A stretch of 64,000 nt of DNA from UBA4085 sp964556755 (GTDB taxonomy: Bacteria > Acidobacteriota > Aminicenantia > Aminicenantales > UBA4085), in contig CAZKXI010000010.1 of the NCBI GenBank assembly GCA_964556755.1, positions 1 through 64,000 of the forward strand, given 5' to 3'. Of this stretch, positions 40,567-48,946 are shown piece by piece. The translations under genes were made by a program, and so were the position numbers. The notes below the pieces were generated by a model. It made no database searches, had not been told where the DNA came from, and saw only the letters and a list, made by a program, of their open reading frames with translations. Within the stretch, counting starts at the first letter, position 1; every line of letters starts with the position of its first letter.

Positions 40567-42343
40567 CGGAGGGATTCGGCTTGGGCAGCTTGATCCGAGG
40601 GATTTGGTAATACGAACGATACAGCCCCTCAAAGAATCGCCGCGTGTTCAAGCCCAGATTCCGGGTGTTGTATCCCCCCTCCTGAACGACGAGGGTCGGG
40701 AGCCGGAGAAGCCCGATCATCCAGCCGACCTCAGCGAAATCCTTTCCCTTGAGGGCCCAGGTACCGGTGGGATCCCCCTTGGCCGTGTCCAAACCCAGCG
40801 AGACGACGAGGAAGGACGGCCGGAATTGGGAGATCCGGCGCAGGGCCCGCCCCAAGGTGAGCTTATAGCGCTGGGGAGAAACCGTCTCGGGCAAAGGGAA
40901 GTTGAAATTGTAGCCGGTCCCCTCGCCCCGGCCTTTCTCGTCCGCGAAGCCGCTGAAATAGGGGTAAGCGAACTGAGGATGCCCATGGATAGATACCGTC
41001 AGGACATCCTTCCTCTCGAAGAAGATCTCCTGGGTCCCGTTGCCATGATGATAGTCGATGTCCAGAACCGCCACCAAGCCCCAGCGAGATAGGTGGTCAG
41101 CCGCCACGGCGGCCGTATTGAAGTAACAGAAGCCGCCGAAGACCCGTCGCTCCGCGTGGTGCCCCGGGGGGCGGACCAAGGCATAGGCCAGCCGGTCGCC
41201 CAGCGTCAGGCGCTCAGCCGCGGTCAGACCGCAGTCGACAGCCGCTTTGGCCGCCGGGAAGACGTTCCCGTTCAGCGGTGTGAAGGTGTCGATCTCGTAG
41301 TATCCAGCCCGGATCTCCAGATCATCGGGGAGCCGCCCGGCGTTGCGGATAGGGAAGACATAGGGATACACGGATTCATCCGGGCGCAGGGCGGCGCTGA
41401 TGCGCTTGATGAAGTCCACCAAGCTCGGGTCGTGCACCCGCCGGATATGGGCCTCGGAGAAAGTCTTCATCTCGACGGAAGCCGAAAGCTCGCTCGGCCC
41501 GATCTCTTTTAGGATGGCCGGAATCCTGACAGGCGCCTCGACATAGCCCCGCTCGCGGATGTGGTGGATGACGTGCTGGCGGCTGAAGACGATGCGGATC
41601 TTGCGGTCCTCGGGAATCGAAGCCAAGTCGGGGGGATCGGCCTTCGCGGCCGCATAGCGGGGAGCACGGAGGCGGACGGGATCGTCGCGGAACGAAGCCG
41701 CCACGGCGTCCACGTATTCGGGGGGACAGTACTTGGGATATTTCGTCGTCAGAATGGAGCGGACGATGCGCTGGGCCGCCTCCCTCCTGAGGGGGACGCC
41801 GCGGCCGAGATCGTCGAAGACCAAGAAGGGCGGATTGTCGTCGCCCGGCTTGACCGGCGTCTCGTAGGCCGTCCCGGCGATGGGGCGAGCCCCGAATTCC
41901 TCATAGAACCTAAGCCGGGCCCTGTTCTCCTTGAGGATCTCGGGATCGCGGCAGAGGGACGGCTCATCCGGAAGGCATTCGAAGAAGGCGCCTACATCGC
42001 CGGACTGCAAGGCTTCCTCACGGACTCTCTGGTAGAGGGCTCCGCCGACGCCGCGGCCGGTCATGCCCTTGGGCGCCGCAAGATAGTCCAGGTAGAGAAA
42101 TCTCAGGTCGGGATCGCGAAGCATATAGGCGAAGCCCTTGACCCGCTTGGTCCGGATATCGTCGGCCACGAACAACAGGCCGGGCATCGTATGCCGGTGG
42201 GGCCTCAGCAGCCGGCCGGGGATCTTCTGGACTTCCTCCTCCCGGACGAGGGGAAACTGGGCCCGCAGGATGGATAGAGCTTGCTCGATTTGATCCCTAT
42301 CGATCGGCAGGGAGTCGCTGAAGATGCGGCGAATCCGGAACAT
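40553..42343 (-). CDS. GNAT acetyltransferase-histone deacetylase-like fusion protein
   Basis: 596 aa (a start one codon earlier, at 42346, is possible but GGGAGG is then too close). Residues ~1-180 are GNAT-like: FLYLDYLAAPKGMTGRGVGGALYQRV holds the acetyl-CoA loop, and RLRFYEEFGARPI the end of the fold. Residues ~245-590 are a class II/acetylpolyamine-amidohydrolase-type deacetylase: RPPGHHAER, FCYFNTAAVAA, LDIDYHHGNGT (zinc Asp/His), LGLDTAKGDP and QEGGYN. Both domains look intact, so one chain may both add and remove acetyl groups. Substrates are unknown. Confidence 0.82.
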   Translation of the reverse strand: MFRIRRIFSDSLPIDRDQIEQALSILRAQFPLVREEEVQKIPGRLLRPHRHTMPGLLFVADDIRTKRVKGFAYMLRDPDLRFLYLDYLAAPKGMTGRGVGGALYQRVREEALQSGDVGAFFECLPDEPSLCRDPEILKENRARLRFYEEFGARPIAGTAYETPVKPGDDNPPFLVFDDLGRGVPLRREAAQRIVRSILTTKYPKYCPPEYVDAVAASFRDDPVRLRAPRYAAAKADPPDLASIPEDRKIRIVFSRQHVIHHIRERGYVEAPVRIPAILKEIGPSELSASVEMKTFSEAHIRRVHDPSLVDFIKRISAALRPDESVYPYVFPIRNAGRLPDDLEIRAGYYEIDTFTPLNGNVFPAAKAAVDCGLTAAERLTLGDRLAYALVRPPGHHAERRVFGGFCYFNTAAVAADHLSRWGLVAVLDIDYHHGNGTQEIFFERKDVLTVSIHGHPQFAYPYFSGFADEKGRGEGTGYNFNFPLPETVSPQRYKLTLGRALRRISQFRPSFLVVSLGLDTAKGDPTGTWALKGKDFAEVGWMIGLLRLPTLVVQEGGYNTRNLGLNTRRFFEGLYRSYYQIPRIKLPKPNPSGPPR

Positions 42344-42450
42344 CATTCCTCCCTCGGTCCCGCCAAGGCCGCACCGTCACGCCGCCGGCGAGGACGATTA
42401 GGCATCTCCTCCCGGACATCCTTCGGAGCGGAGGGCCTTGCCCGGGGCGC

Positions 42451-42930
42451 CTATTTCGCGATCCCGGCCAGCATCGTCTGGACCGCGTCGGCGGCCAGCT
42501 TGCCGATCTGCATGGCCTCGATCTGATCCTTCTCCTTGGAGTCCTTGACCTTGGCCTTGATGAACTTGACGAAGCCCGTGTCCGTGTCGAGGATCTTGGG
42601 ATCGAAGGAGAACTCGCTCTCCAGGTCCTGCTTGGCCAGGACCTCCCCCTCGCCGAGGACCTTGGGCTTGGCGATCTTTACCGTGAAGGCGATGGCGTAC
42701 TTGTTCCCCTCCAGCCTCTTCTCCGTGAAGTCGGTCAGCCAGACGGCGTATTCGGGCTTGATCTCGACGATCTTGTAGCCGGCCTTCTCCAGATAGAAGA
42801 TGGCGCCGTGCTTGACCCCCTTGAGCTCCATCTTCTCCGTCAGCTTGGTCTTGACGTCAAGCCTGGTCTGGGCCAAGGCCGGAGCGACGACGAGGGAAAC
42901 GAGAACCAGGGCGAGAATGCTCTTTTTCAT
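42451..42930 (-). CDS. Small exported protein of unknown function
   Basis: 159 aa from ATG 42930 (GAGGAGG upstream). Cleavable signal peptide ending ALAQT near residue 21. The mature part is Lys-rich and mixed alpha/beta (LDVKTKLTEKMELKG, EYAVWLTDFTEKRLEG, KLAADAVQTMLAGIAK) with no motif I know. Periplasmic or surface location expected. Single gene with its own promoter. Confidence 0.6.
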   Translation of the reverse strand: MKKSILALVLVSLVVAPALAQTRLDVKTKLTEKMELKGVKHGAIFYLEKAGYKIVEIKPEYAVWLTDFTEKRLEGNKYAIAFTVKIAKPKVLGEGEVLAKQDLESEFSFDPKILDTDTGFVKFIKAKVKDSKEKDQIEAMQIGKLAADAVQTMLAGIAK

Positions 42931-42954
42931 CGGCTCCTCCTCTCTCTGAGGGAG

Positions 42955-42983
42955 ATGATAAGCCTTCGCCGCGACCGTGACAA
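42955..42983 (-). promoter_or_regulatory. Sigma70-type promoter of the 159-aa exported protein gene
   Basis: Minus strand: TTGTCA (42983-42978), 17-bp spacer, TATCAT (42960-42955), 24 nt before the start codon. Confidence 0.65.
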
Positions 42984-43000
42984 GCGGCGAAAGATATCCC

Positions 43001-43028
43001 TTGCTATCGGGTGGATTCTTCATATAAT
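43001..43028 (+). promoter_or_regulatory. Promoter of the small lipoprotein gene
   Basis: TTGCTA (43001-43006), 16-bp spacer, TATAAT (43023-43028). About 25-nt leader with GAGG before ATG 43059. Divergent from the 42955-42983 promoter. Confidence 0.6.
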
Positions 43029-43058
43029 GCCTCCCATCTCGACAGTATGAGGTATCCC

Positions 43059-43490
43059 ATGAAGCTCCCGGCAATCAAGACGGCTTTCGCACTGGCTCTG
43101 GTTTTAATCCTGCTTTCCGCTTGCAAGAGCAGCACGCCCACGACGACGCCGGATCCGGTCAATCCGAATTCCATCGATGTGACGGAAATCAAGGTCTGGA
43201 GCCAGGATCCCAATGGGACGCCGATTCAAATCAACGGAACCTATAAAAACGCCGAGAGCGAAGACATCTGGATGACCGGGACCATCACCTTCGGCGACAA
43301 CGCCACGGGAGACCTCAGCAACAAGATCCTGGTCAAAGCCAATACGGAAGCGAACTGGACGATCGAAGCCCTGCACTGGTACGCGGGACCTGTCATGAAC
43401 ACGACCGTGACCATCAAGGTCACGGTCTCGGTCGCCTATAAAGCCGGGACTCTGACCGACTCCTTATCGAAGAGCTGGTACGTGATCTGA
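43059..43490 (+). CDS. Small lipoprotein of unknown function
   Basis: 143 aa. Signal peptide with lipobox LLSAC (Cys near 22), then a Ser/Thr/Pro linker and a beta-sandwich-like domain rich in Thr/Val strands (IDVTEIKVWSQDPNG, WMTGTITFGDNATGD, TTVTIKVTVSVAYKAG). It looks like an immunoglobulin-like or FxLYD-type surface lipoprotein. GC is visibly lower than in its neighbours, which may mean relaxed constraint or transfer. ATG 43047 is an alternative start. Confidence 0.65.
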   Translation: MKLPAIKTAFALALVLILLSACKSSTPTTTPDPVNPNSIDVTEIKVWSQDPNGTPIQINGTYKNAESEDIWMTGTITFGDNATGDLSNKILVKANTEANWTIEALHWYAGPVMNTTVTIKVTVSVAYKAGTLTDSLSKSWYVI

Positions 43491-43519
43491 ACCGAATCTC
43501 GCAGCTGCCGGCCAGGAGA

Positions 43520-44953
43520 TTACAAGCCCTTGATCAGCTGCGGATAGCGGCGGCCGATGATCGCCCGGTCTTCCTCCGGGAGGCCGGCCAAAGAGACGGG
43601 AGCGTCCTGGGGGCGAGTCCCTTTTTGATTGATCCGGTTCAGGAGGCTCCAATTGCGCCCCATCCCCTCGGGCTCCTTCGCGGGAAGATCGTAGCGGGTG
43701 AAGTCGATGACCGACTCCGGCCCGTTCGACCTCCAGTCGCGCAGCAAAGCCAGCCGGAAGTCCCGGTTCATGAACCAGCGGATCTCCTTGTCGGCGTCCG
43801 AGCCGCCGATGCCCGAGCCGCGCTGGACGAACCGGTAGTCGAGACCGGCGTTGTCAGGAAAGCGCTCCTGCCAAGCCTGGCCGAATTCCCCCTGGGTGGG
43901 GCACAGCGCCTCCGGCCACCTCCGCCGCATCTCGGTCAGCCAGCGAGTCAGGACCTCGAGGCCGCCGAATTGCATGACCAGGCAGACCTCCCAGCAGTCG
44001 GTCACCCAAGCGAAGCCGTTGAGCCGGAAGCCCGCGTCGAAATGGACCGCGGTCGTGGCCAGCATTTGGGCCAGGCCTCTCTCATGCCCCAGGTTGCGAA
44101 CCGTCTCGATGGGGCCGACGCCCATGCGGCTGTTGAAACCGTCGGCGAAACCGGCCCGGCGCGCGGCCAGAAAATCGCACGTCCAGCCGTCCAGGTTGAC
44201 GCAGTCGATGAGGTCCCCGCGGCCCTGGGCCGGCTTGAGGAAGTGCTCCCGGCTCGGGTAGTAGGGATAGGCGATCGATCCGTCGCCGTCGCCGTTATCG
44301 ATGGCGTACTGGCTCCAGATGTTGCCCTGGCAGACGTGGATGCCCTCCCGCTCGGCCAGCCAGCGAAGGCTGTCCGAAGCCAGGAAGCCGGCCAGCACGC
44401 TGCGGGGCCGGTAACCGCCCCCGACGATGTCCGACACGGCCTGCAGAGCCTCATGCAGGTCGCGGTTGACCTCGTCCCGGGTGTTATACATCGGGGCGAA
44501 GTAGCCGCCCGGGATGAACGTGACCTCGTCGCCGAACTCGTCGTGAAAGCCTTTGACCAGGCGGCGAATCTCCCGGTAGTTGGGGCGGTCATCCCGCAGG
44601 GCCAGCCAGCTCAGGGCCCAGGTCATGCGGCCGCCGGGGAAGCCCGCGGCGAAGGCCGACCGCAGGGAGCGGACGGCCTCGGGCGTGTGGACGGCGGCCT
44701 CGTCCTCGCCCTCGACGCGGTCGCGCCGGACCTCGATCTGGTTGACCCGGATGACCGAGTTGAAAGTGAAGAAGCGGTTGCCGTCCAGGCGCGGGAGAAG
44801 CGCGTCACCGGGTGGCGGCTGGGAGTTTCCGAGTGAAGCGCCGAGCGGGCCGGGCCGGAATCCGCGGGCTCCGCGGGCCGACGCCCCGGACGCGAGCGCG
44901 CCCGCCGCGGCGGCGCCGGCGAGACCTAAAAAACGGCGCCGATCGATTCTCAT
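43520..44953 (-). CDS. Tat-exported protein, DUF3863-like
   Basis: 477 aa. The N-terminus MRIDRRRFLGLAGAA is a twin-arginine signal, implying export in folded form. The mature protein resembles DUF3863 proteins known from Bacteroidetes: RFFTFNSVIRVNQIEV, GGRMTWALSWLALRDDRPNYREI, FDAGFRLNGFAWVTDCWEVCL. The style suggests a TIM-barrel, polysaccharide-deacetylase or glycosidase-like fold, but no catalytic residues are certain. Family call from memory, moderately sure. Convergent with the small lipoprotein. Confidence 0.6.
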   Translation of the reverse strand: MRIDRRRFLGLAGAAAAGALASGASARGARGFRPGPLGASLGNSQPPPGDALLPRLDGNRFFTFNSVIRVNQIEVRRDRVEGEDEAAVHTPEAVRSLRSAFAAGFPGGRMTWALSWLALRDDRPNYREIRRLVKGFHDEFGDEVTFIPGGYFAPMYNTRDEVNRDLHEALQAVSDIVGGGYRPRSVLAGFLASDSLRWLAEREGIHVCQGNIWSQYAIDNGDGDGSIAYPYYPSREHFLKPAQGRGDLIDCVNLDGWTCDFLAARRAGFADGFNSRMGVGPIETVRNLGHERGLAQMLATTAVHFDAGFRLNGFAWVTDCWEVCLVMQFGGLEVLTRWLTEMRRRWPEALCPTQGEFGQAWQERFPDNAGLDYRFVQRGSGIGGSDADKEIRWFMNRDFRLALLRDWRSNGPESVIDFTRYDLPAKEPEGMGRNWSLLNRINQKGTRPQDAPVSLAGLPEEDRAIIGRRYPQLIKGL

Positions 44954-45023
44954 GGGCGAGCCGAACTATAGCCGGACGGGCCGCGGGGGTCAAATCAACG
45001 GCTCAGAGCGGTTGGGCCTTCAT

Positions 45024-46070
45024 TCACTTCAGGAAATCCAGCAAGATCCTATTGACCGTCTCCGTGTGGGTGAACATCAGGTCGTGACCTGTGCCGGGGA
45101 TGATCTCGGAGCGGATGCCGGGGTTGACCCGGCGGAGCCTGGCCGCGGCGGCGCTCGCGTCGTAGACCGTCTCGTTCCCGCCGGCCAGGAAGAGCACCGG
45201 CATGGTCAGTCTTTGGAGATCGCCGTCCGAGAGCACCGTCGGGTTGATCGGCCGCTTGAACTTGAAGCTCCGCAAGGACAGCGTGTAGTAGTCGATCCGG
45301 TCTTCCACAAGCCGCCGGCCGGACTCGCCCTGCTCGGCCAGGTCCTTCCAGACCCAGTACATGATCATGCGGGAGAAGCCCCGCGCCGGAATCAGTGTCG
45401 CGATCATGCGCAGCAGGTACAGGCTCGGCGGCGGGAGCACCGTGAAGGCGGGAGCGACGAGCGCCAGCCTGTCCAGTCGTTCCGGGTGGCGCAGGGCGTA
45501 TTGGCCGACCGCCCAGCCGCCGAACGAATACCCGACAAGCCGCACCTTCCCCTCCAGCTGAAGGGCGTCGAACAGCTCATGAAGCCAGGCGGCCATGTCC
45601 GCCCCGTCCTTCATCTCCCGGGTATAGACGCTTCGCCCGTAGTCGTAGATGTTGTCGAGGGCATATGTGCGGTATCCCTCCGACAAGGCCTCGATGTTCG
45701 CGTGCCAGATCAGGGAGCAGGACCCGCCCCCGGGCAGCAGGACCAGCGGAGGCGCGTCCGGCGGCCCGCTGATCCTCATGAACGTTGTGCCGAAGGACGT
45801 CTGGACCAGCCTCTCTTCCGAGGCGAGCGGCCACCGGCGGGCCTGCCGGTCCTCGAGGGCCAGATAGCGCGCCTTGGCTTGCGGCGATTTGAAGGGGTGG
45901 AATTCGGACATTTCCATAGGGTCCGGGCCCGCGATCACCGCGAAATAGACCCAGGCGAAGAGCGCGATCAGAATCAGGAGAACCGAACCCAGCCCGATCA
46001 GAATCCCTCTCAGGATGCGAGATCCGATCCCACGCCGCTTCCGGTCTTTCGCGTCCTTTGGGTCAGTCAT
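45024..46070 (-). CDS. Membrane-anchored alpha/beta hydrolase
   Basis: 348 aa. A TM helix at about 22-48 precedes a soluble alpha/beta hydrolase domain. The nucleophile elbow is GYSFGG, the oxyanion region LLPGGGSCSLIWH, and the catalytic His in GTGHDLMF near the C-terminus. An esterase, lipase or haloperoxidase-like activity is possible. ATG 46070 has GGAGG; the stop of the upstream DUF3592-like gene is 11 bp away, so both form an operon. Confidence 0.82.
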   Translation of the reverse strand: MTDPKDAKDRKRRGIGSRILRGILIGLGSVLLILIALFAWVYFAVIAGPDPMEMSEFHPFKSPQAKARYLALEDRQARRWPLASEERLVQTSFGTTFMRISGPPDAPPLVLLPGGGSCSLIWHANIEALSEGYRTYALDNIYDYGRSVYTREMKDGADMAAWLHELFDALQLEGKVRLVGYSFGGWAVGQYALRHPERLDRLALVAPAFTVLPPPSLYLLRMIATLIPARGFSRMIMYWVWKDLAEQGESGRRLVEDRIDYYTLSLRSFKFKRPINPTVLSDGDLQRLTMPVLFLAGGNETVYDASAAAARLRRVNPGIRSEIIPGTGHDLMFTHTETVNRILLDFLK

Positions 46071-46081
46071 CGTGCCGCCTC

Positions 46082-46492
46082 CTAGTCCCGCAAAACCATC
46101 ACCGCTCCGGTGAATCCGATGCAAAACGCCATGAATCCGAGGATAAGCCAGAAGGCATACTCCAAGAGATTGGGCGGCCTGCTCAAGAAGCTGGCGGAGG
46201 GAATCAGCGGGAAGTAATAGACGTCCAGTTGGCCGCTTTCGGGAAGCTTGTCGATCCGCCCGGACCGGTGGAAGGTCTTGACGTCGACCCGGTAGGCGAC
46301 CTTGATCTTGTAGAACGTGATCTCGGCGCCCGAGTTATACATGCGAAGCCATTGGTCGCTGTCGTGGATCTCGCCGACTGCTTTAGCCCGGCCGAAGACT
46401 AGCAAAAAGCTCGGCTTCACGAAGAGCATGAACAAGACCAAGCAGGCGAGACCGGCAAGCGCTCCAACCCCCAGCAGAGTCTTGTCTTTCAT
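46082..46492 (-). CDS. Small two-TM protein, DUF3592-like
   Basis: 136 aa. TM helices at about 5-28 and 108-132 flank an extracytoplasmic beta domain (RAKAVGEIHDSDQW, YKIKVAYRVDVKTFHRSG, SGQLDVYYFPLIP). The order G-x-V, a strand ending in Y-x-V and a closing helix is that of DUF3592. Function unknown. First gene of the unit with the alpha/beta hydrolase. Confidence 0.6.
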   Translation of the reverse strand: MKDKTLLGVGALAGLACLVLFMLFVKPSFLLVFGRAKAVGEIHDSDQWLRMYNSGAEITFYKIKVAYRVDVKTFHRSGRIDKLPESGQLDVYYFPLIPSASFLSRPPNLLEYAFWLILGFMAFCIGFTGAVMVLRD

Positions 46493-46782
46493 GGTGTCGC
46501 CCCTCCCTCAAATCCGCAGGATGACTCCGGAGGATGTCCCCCATCCGGTTCGACCCTCTTCGACGACCGCAGCCTCCCGGGGCGCTTCTGGATCACCCCG
46601 ATTCTAGACGCGTCCTCGCCAAAGTGTCAAACATGCGCACCATGGCTCAGGGACGTTCCCGCATCACGGCTGTTTTGGAGACATGATCGGTAAGAGAGGG
46701 GGGATATGTCAGCGCTTCTGCCCAAAGCGCTTCCAGTTCTTCTTAGTGTATTACCCACCCTACTCCCGAATAGGGCCTTTTC
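46493..46782. other. Intergenic region without recognised genes
   Basis: 290 bp before a tandem-repeat block. Short ORFs here are GC-driven and lack ribosome-binding sites. The last ~50 bp (ACCCACCCTACTCCCGAATA and following) have the look of a decayed repeat edge. I see no promoter or RNA gene. Confidence 0.5.
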
Positions 46783-47126
46783 GGCCTGGACAACGCGCCA
46801 AGATTGCCCCGCGCGTTCCCCAGTTAAGAATCTTGGAATCTACCCCCCTGCCCCCCTACAGAGAGAGGGGGGCCTGGACAACGCGCCAAGATTGCCCCGC
46901 GCGTTCCCCAGTTAGGAATCTTNNNNNNNNNNNNNNNNNNNNNNNNNNNNNNNNNNNNNNNNNNNNNNNNNNNNNNNNNNNNNNNNNNNNNNNNNNNNNN
47001 NNNNNNNNNNNNNNNNNNNNNNGGCCTGGACAACGCGCCAAGATTGCCCCGCGCGTTCCCCAGTTAAGAATCTTGGAATCTACCCCCCTGCCCCCCTACA
47101 GAGAGAGGGGGGCCTGGACAACGCGC
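46783..47126 (+). repeat. 88-bp tandem repeat block broken by an assembly gap
   Basis: Units start at 46783, 46871, 47023 and 47111 with GGCCTGGACAACGCGC. The two complete units are 88 bp. Each contains the dyad CCAAGATT/AATCTTGG around a CCCCGCGCG core, then a CCCCCC-rich tract opposed by GAGGGGGG. The copy number is unknown because 100 N lie inside. Confidence 0.8.
46923..47022. other. Assembly gap (100 N)
   Basis: Exactly 100 N. The 52 nt before it and the 52 nt after it are the same repeat segment with one mismatch, so the contigs may overlap and the gap may have no real length. Confidence 0.95.
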
Positions 47127-47137
47127 GGGGAAAGGAA

Positions 47138-47214
47138 TGGCGGGGCCGACGAGACTTGAACTCGCGACCTCTGACGTGACAGGCCAGCGTTCTAACCAAC
47201 TGAACTACGGCCCC
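47138..47214 (-). tRNA. tRNA-Asp (GTC)
   Basis: 77 nt including encoded CCA (47140-47138). Acceptor GGGGCCG/CGGCCCC, D-arm GTTCAGTTGGTTAGAAC, anticodon stem CTGGC/GTCAG with loop CTGTCAC giving anticodon GTC, T-arm with GTTCAAGTC, and discriminator G73 as expected for tRNA-Asp. Confidence 0.95.
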
Positions 47215-47300
47215 GCCCGGGGAAGCGGCGGGATTATAGCCGGAACGGCCTTTCGATGCAATAACCTAAGAACAGTCCCGGCGCGCGGCCGAACGACGCC

Positions 47301-48191
47301 CTACATCTTCTCCAGGGCGGCGATCCGCTCCTCGACCGGCGGGTGGGTGCTGAACAGCCGGTTCAGCTTGCCCTTGTGGTCGAGCAGCGGATTGGCGATG
47401 TAGAGGTGGGCGGTGGCCTTGTTGGCCGCCTCCAACGGCTCCCGGTCAGCGGCGATCTTGCGCAAGGCCGAAGCCAGGCCGGCCGGGTAGCGGGTCAACT
47501 CGGCCGCGCCGGCGTCGGCCAGAAACTCGCGCTTGCGCGAGATGGCCATGCGGATCAGCGTGGCCGCGATGGGGGCCAGGACGGCCAGCAGGAGGCCGAC
47601 GGCGATCAGGATCGCATCGCCGCCGCTCTTGTCGCGCCCGCCCCGCCGCGCCCGCCCGCCCCAGACGAAGCTGCGCAGAATCCAGTCGCTGAGCAGGGCC
47701 ATGATTCCGACCAGGACCACGACCAGGGTCATCAGCCGGATGTCATAGAACCGGATGTGGGTCATCTCGTGGGCCACCACGCCCTCCAACTCGGCCCGGT
47801 TCATCTTCTGGAGCAGGCCCGTGGTGACGCAGATGACGGCGTGCTTCGGGTCGCGCCCGGTGGCGAAGGCGTTGGGCGCGGAGTCGTCGATGACGTAGCA
47901 GCGCGGGGCGGGGATGCCGGCCGCTAAGGTCAGCCCCTCGACCACGTTGACCAGGTAGGGAAACTCCTCCTTGGTCGCCGGACGGGCTTTGCTGATGGAC
48001 AGGGCGATCTTGTCGCTGGCGTAGTAGCTGCCCAGGGCCGAGACCAGGGCGAAGACGACGGCGACGGCGATCCCCGGCGCGCCCCACTCGGTCAGGTAGC
48101 TGAAGGCGTAGCCCAGGGCGGCGATGGCCAGGATAAAGAGGAAGATCAAGGCCGCGGACTTGCGCTTATTCGCGGCGATCTGCTCGTACAT
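47301..48191 (-). CDS. htpX: HtpX-type M48 membrane metalloprotease
   Basis: 296 aa. TM helices at about 13-32 and 38-58, the zinc motif HEMTH, another two TM helices around 155-215, and the third zinc ligand Glu in REFLADAGA. HtpX degrades damaged membrane proteins. It lies 16 bp downstream of lemA, a pairing seen in many bacteria. Length is normal. Confidence 0.92.
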   Translation of the reverse strand: MYEQIAANKRKSAALIFLFILAIAALGYAFSYLTEWGAPGIAVAVVFALVSALGSYYASDKIALSISKARPATKEEFPYLVNVVEGLTLAAGIPAPRCYVIDDSAPNAFATGRDPKHAVICVTTGLLQKMNRAELEGVVAHEMTHIRFYDIRLMTLVVVLVGIMALLSDWILRSFVWGGRARRGGRDKSGGDAILIAVGLLLAVLAPIAATLIRMAISRKREFLADAGAAELTRYPAGLASALRKIAADREPLEAANKATAHLYIANPLLDHKGKLNRLFSTHPPVEERIAALEKM

Positions 48192-48207
48192 GCCGAGCCT
48201 GTCCGGG

Positions 48208-48762
48208 TCAGAACTGGACCTTCACCGGCTCCTTGGCCGCGGCCTCGGTGATCTCGAAGTACTCCCGCTCCTTGAACCCGAACATGTTGGCGATCAGGTT
48301 GGAGGGGAAGACCTGCTGCTTCTGGTTGAACTTCATGACCGTGTCGTTGTAGAACTGCCGGGCGTAGGCGATCTTGCCCTCGGTCCCGGAAAGCTCCTCC
48401 TGCAGCATCATGAAGTTCTGGTTGGCCTTCAGGTCGGGGTAGGCCTCGGCCACGGCGAACAGCGACTTGAGGGCCCCCTGCAGCTGCGTCTCGGCGGCGC
48501 CCTGGTCCTTGACCGTGCCGGCGGCCATGGCCTTGGTCCGGGCCTCGGTCACGCTCTGGAAGACGCCGGACTCGTGCTTGGCGTAGCCCTTGACCGTCTC
48601 GATCAGGTTGGGGATCAGGTCGTAGCGGCGCTTCAGCTGGACGTCCACCTGCGACCAGGCGTTCTGGCAGCGGTTGCGCAGGGCGATGAGGCCGTTGTAG
48701 ATGCCGACGGCGGCCACCAGCAGGACGCCGATGATGATCAAAAACAGGACCAATGGGGCCAT
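48208..48762 (-). CDS. lemA: LemA family protein
   Basis: 184 aa. An N-terminal TM helix (LVLFLIIIGVLLVAAVGIYN) and a coiled-helix domain with NRCQNAWSQVDVQLKRRYDLIPNLIETVKGYA, the LemA signature. It places a helical bundle outside the membrane; its function is unsettled. AAGGAGA precedes the ATG. First gene of lemA-htpX. Confidence 0.93.
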   Translation of the reverse strand: MAPLVLFLIIIGVLLVAAVGIYNGLIALRNRCQNAWSQVDVQLKRRYDLIPNLIETVKGYAKHESGVFQSVTEARTKAMAAGTVKDQGAAETQLQGALKSLFAVAEAYPDLKANQNFMMLQEELSGTEGKIAYARQFYNDTVMKFNQKQQVFPSNLIANMFGFKEREYFEITEAAAKEPVKVQF

Positions 48763-48855
48763 GGCGCTCTCCTTGGAGTGGGATGCTCCCCCTCAGAATA
48801 GCCGCGAAAAGGCGAAAAATCAAGGTCTTGGGCTGCGCCGGGAGGCCGGGATTCA

Positions 48856-48885
48856 TTGACTTGGGATTTGGGGCAAGGCTATAAT
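48856..48885 (+). promoter_or_regulatory. Promoter of the citrate synthase gene
   Basis: TTGACT (48856-48861), 18-bp spacer, TATAAT (48880-48885). The ~55-nt leader ends with AAAGGAGG before ATG 48947. Confidence 0.7.
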
Positions 48886-48946
48886 GCAGTGCCCTCAAGG
48901 GCGGGCGAGGGGCTCTATCTCGCCCATCTCAAAGGAGGTTCACCGA

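Noticed and set aside
46783..47126. CRISPR array
   Set aside because: Units are identical over the full 88 bp with no unique spacers and no cas genes nearby.
46683..47159. ORF reading through the N gap
   Set aside because: Its continuity depends on arbitrary N and on repeat units, so it cannot be a supported gene.
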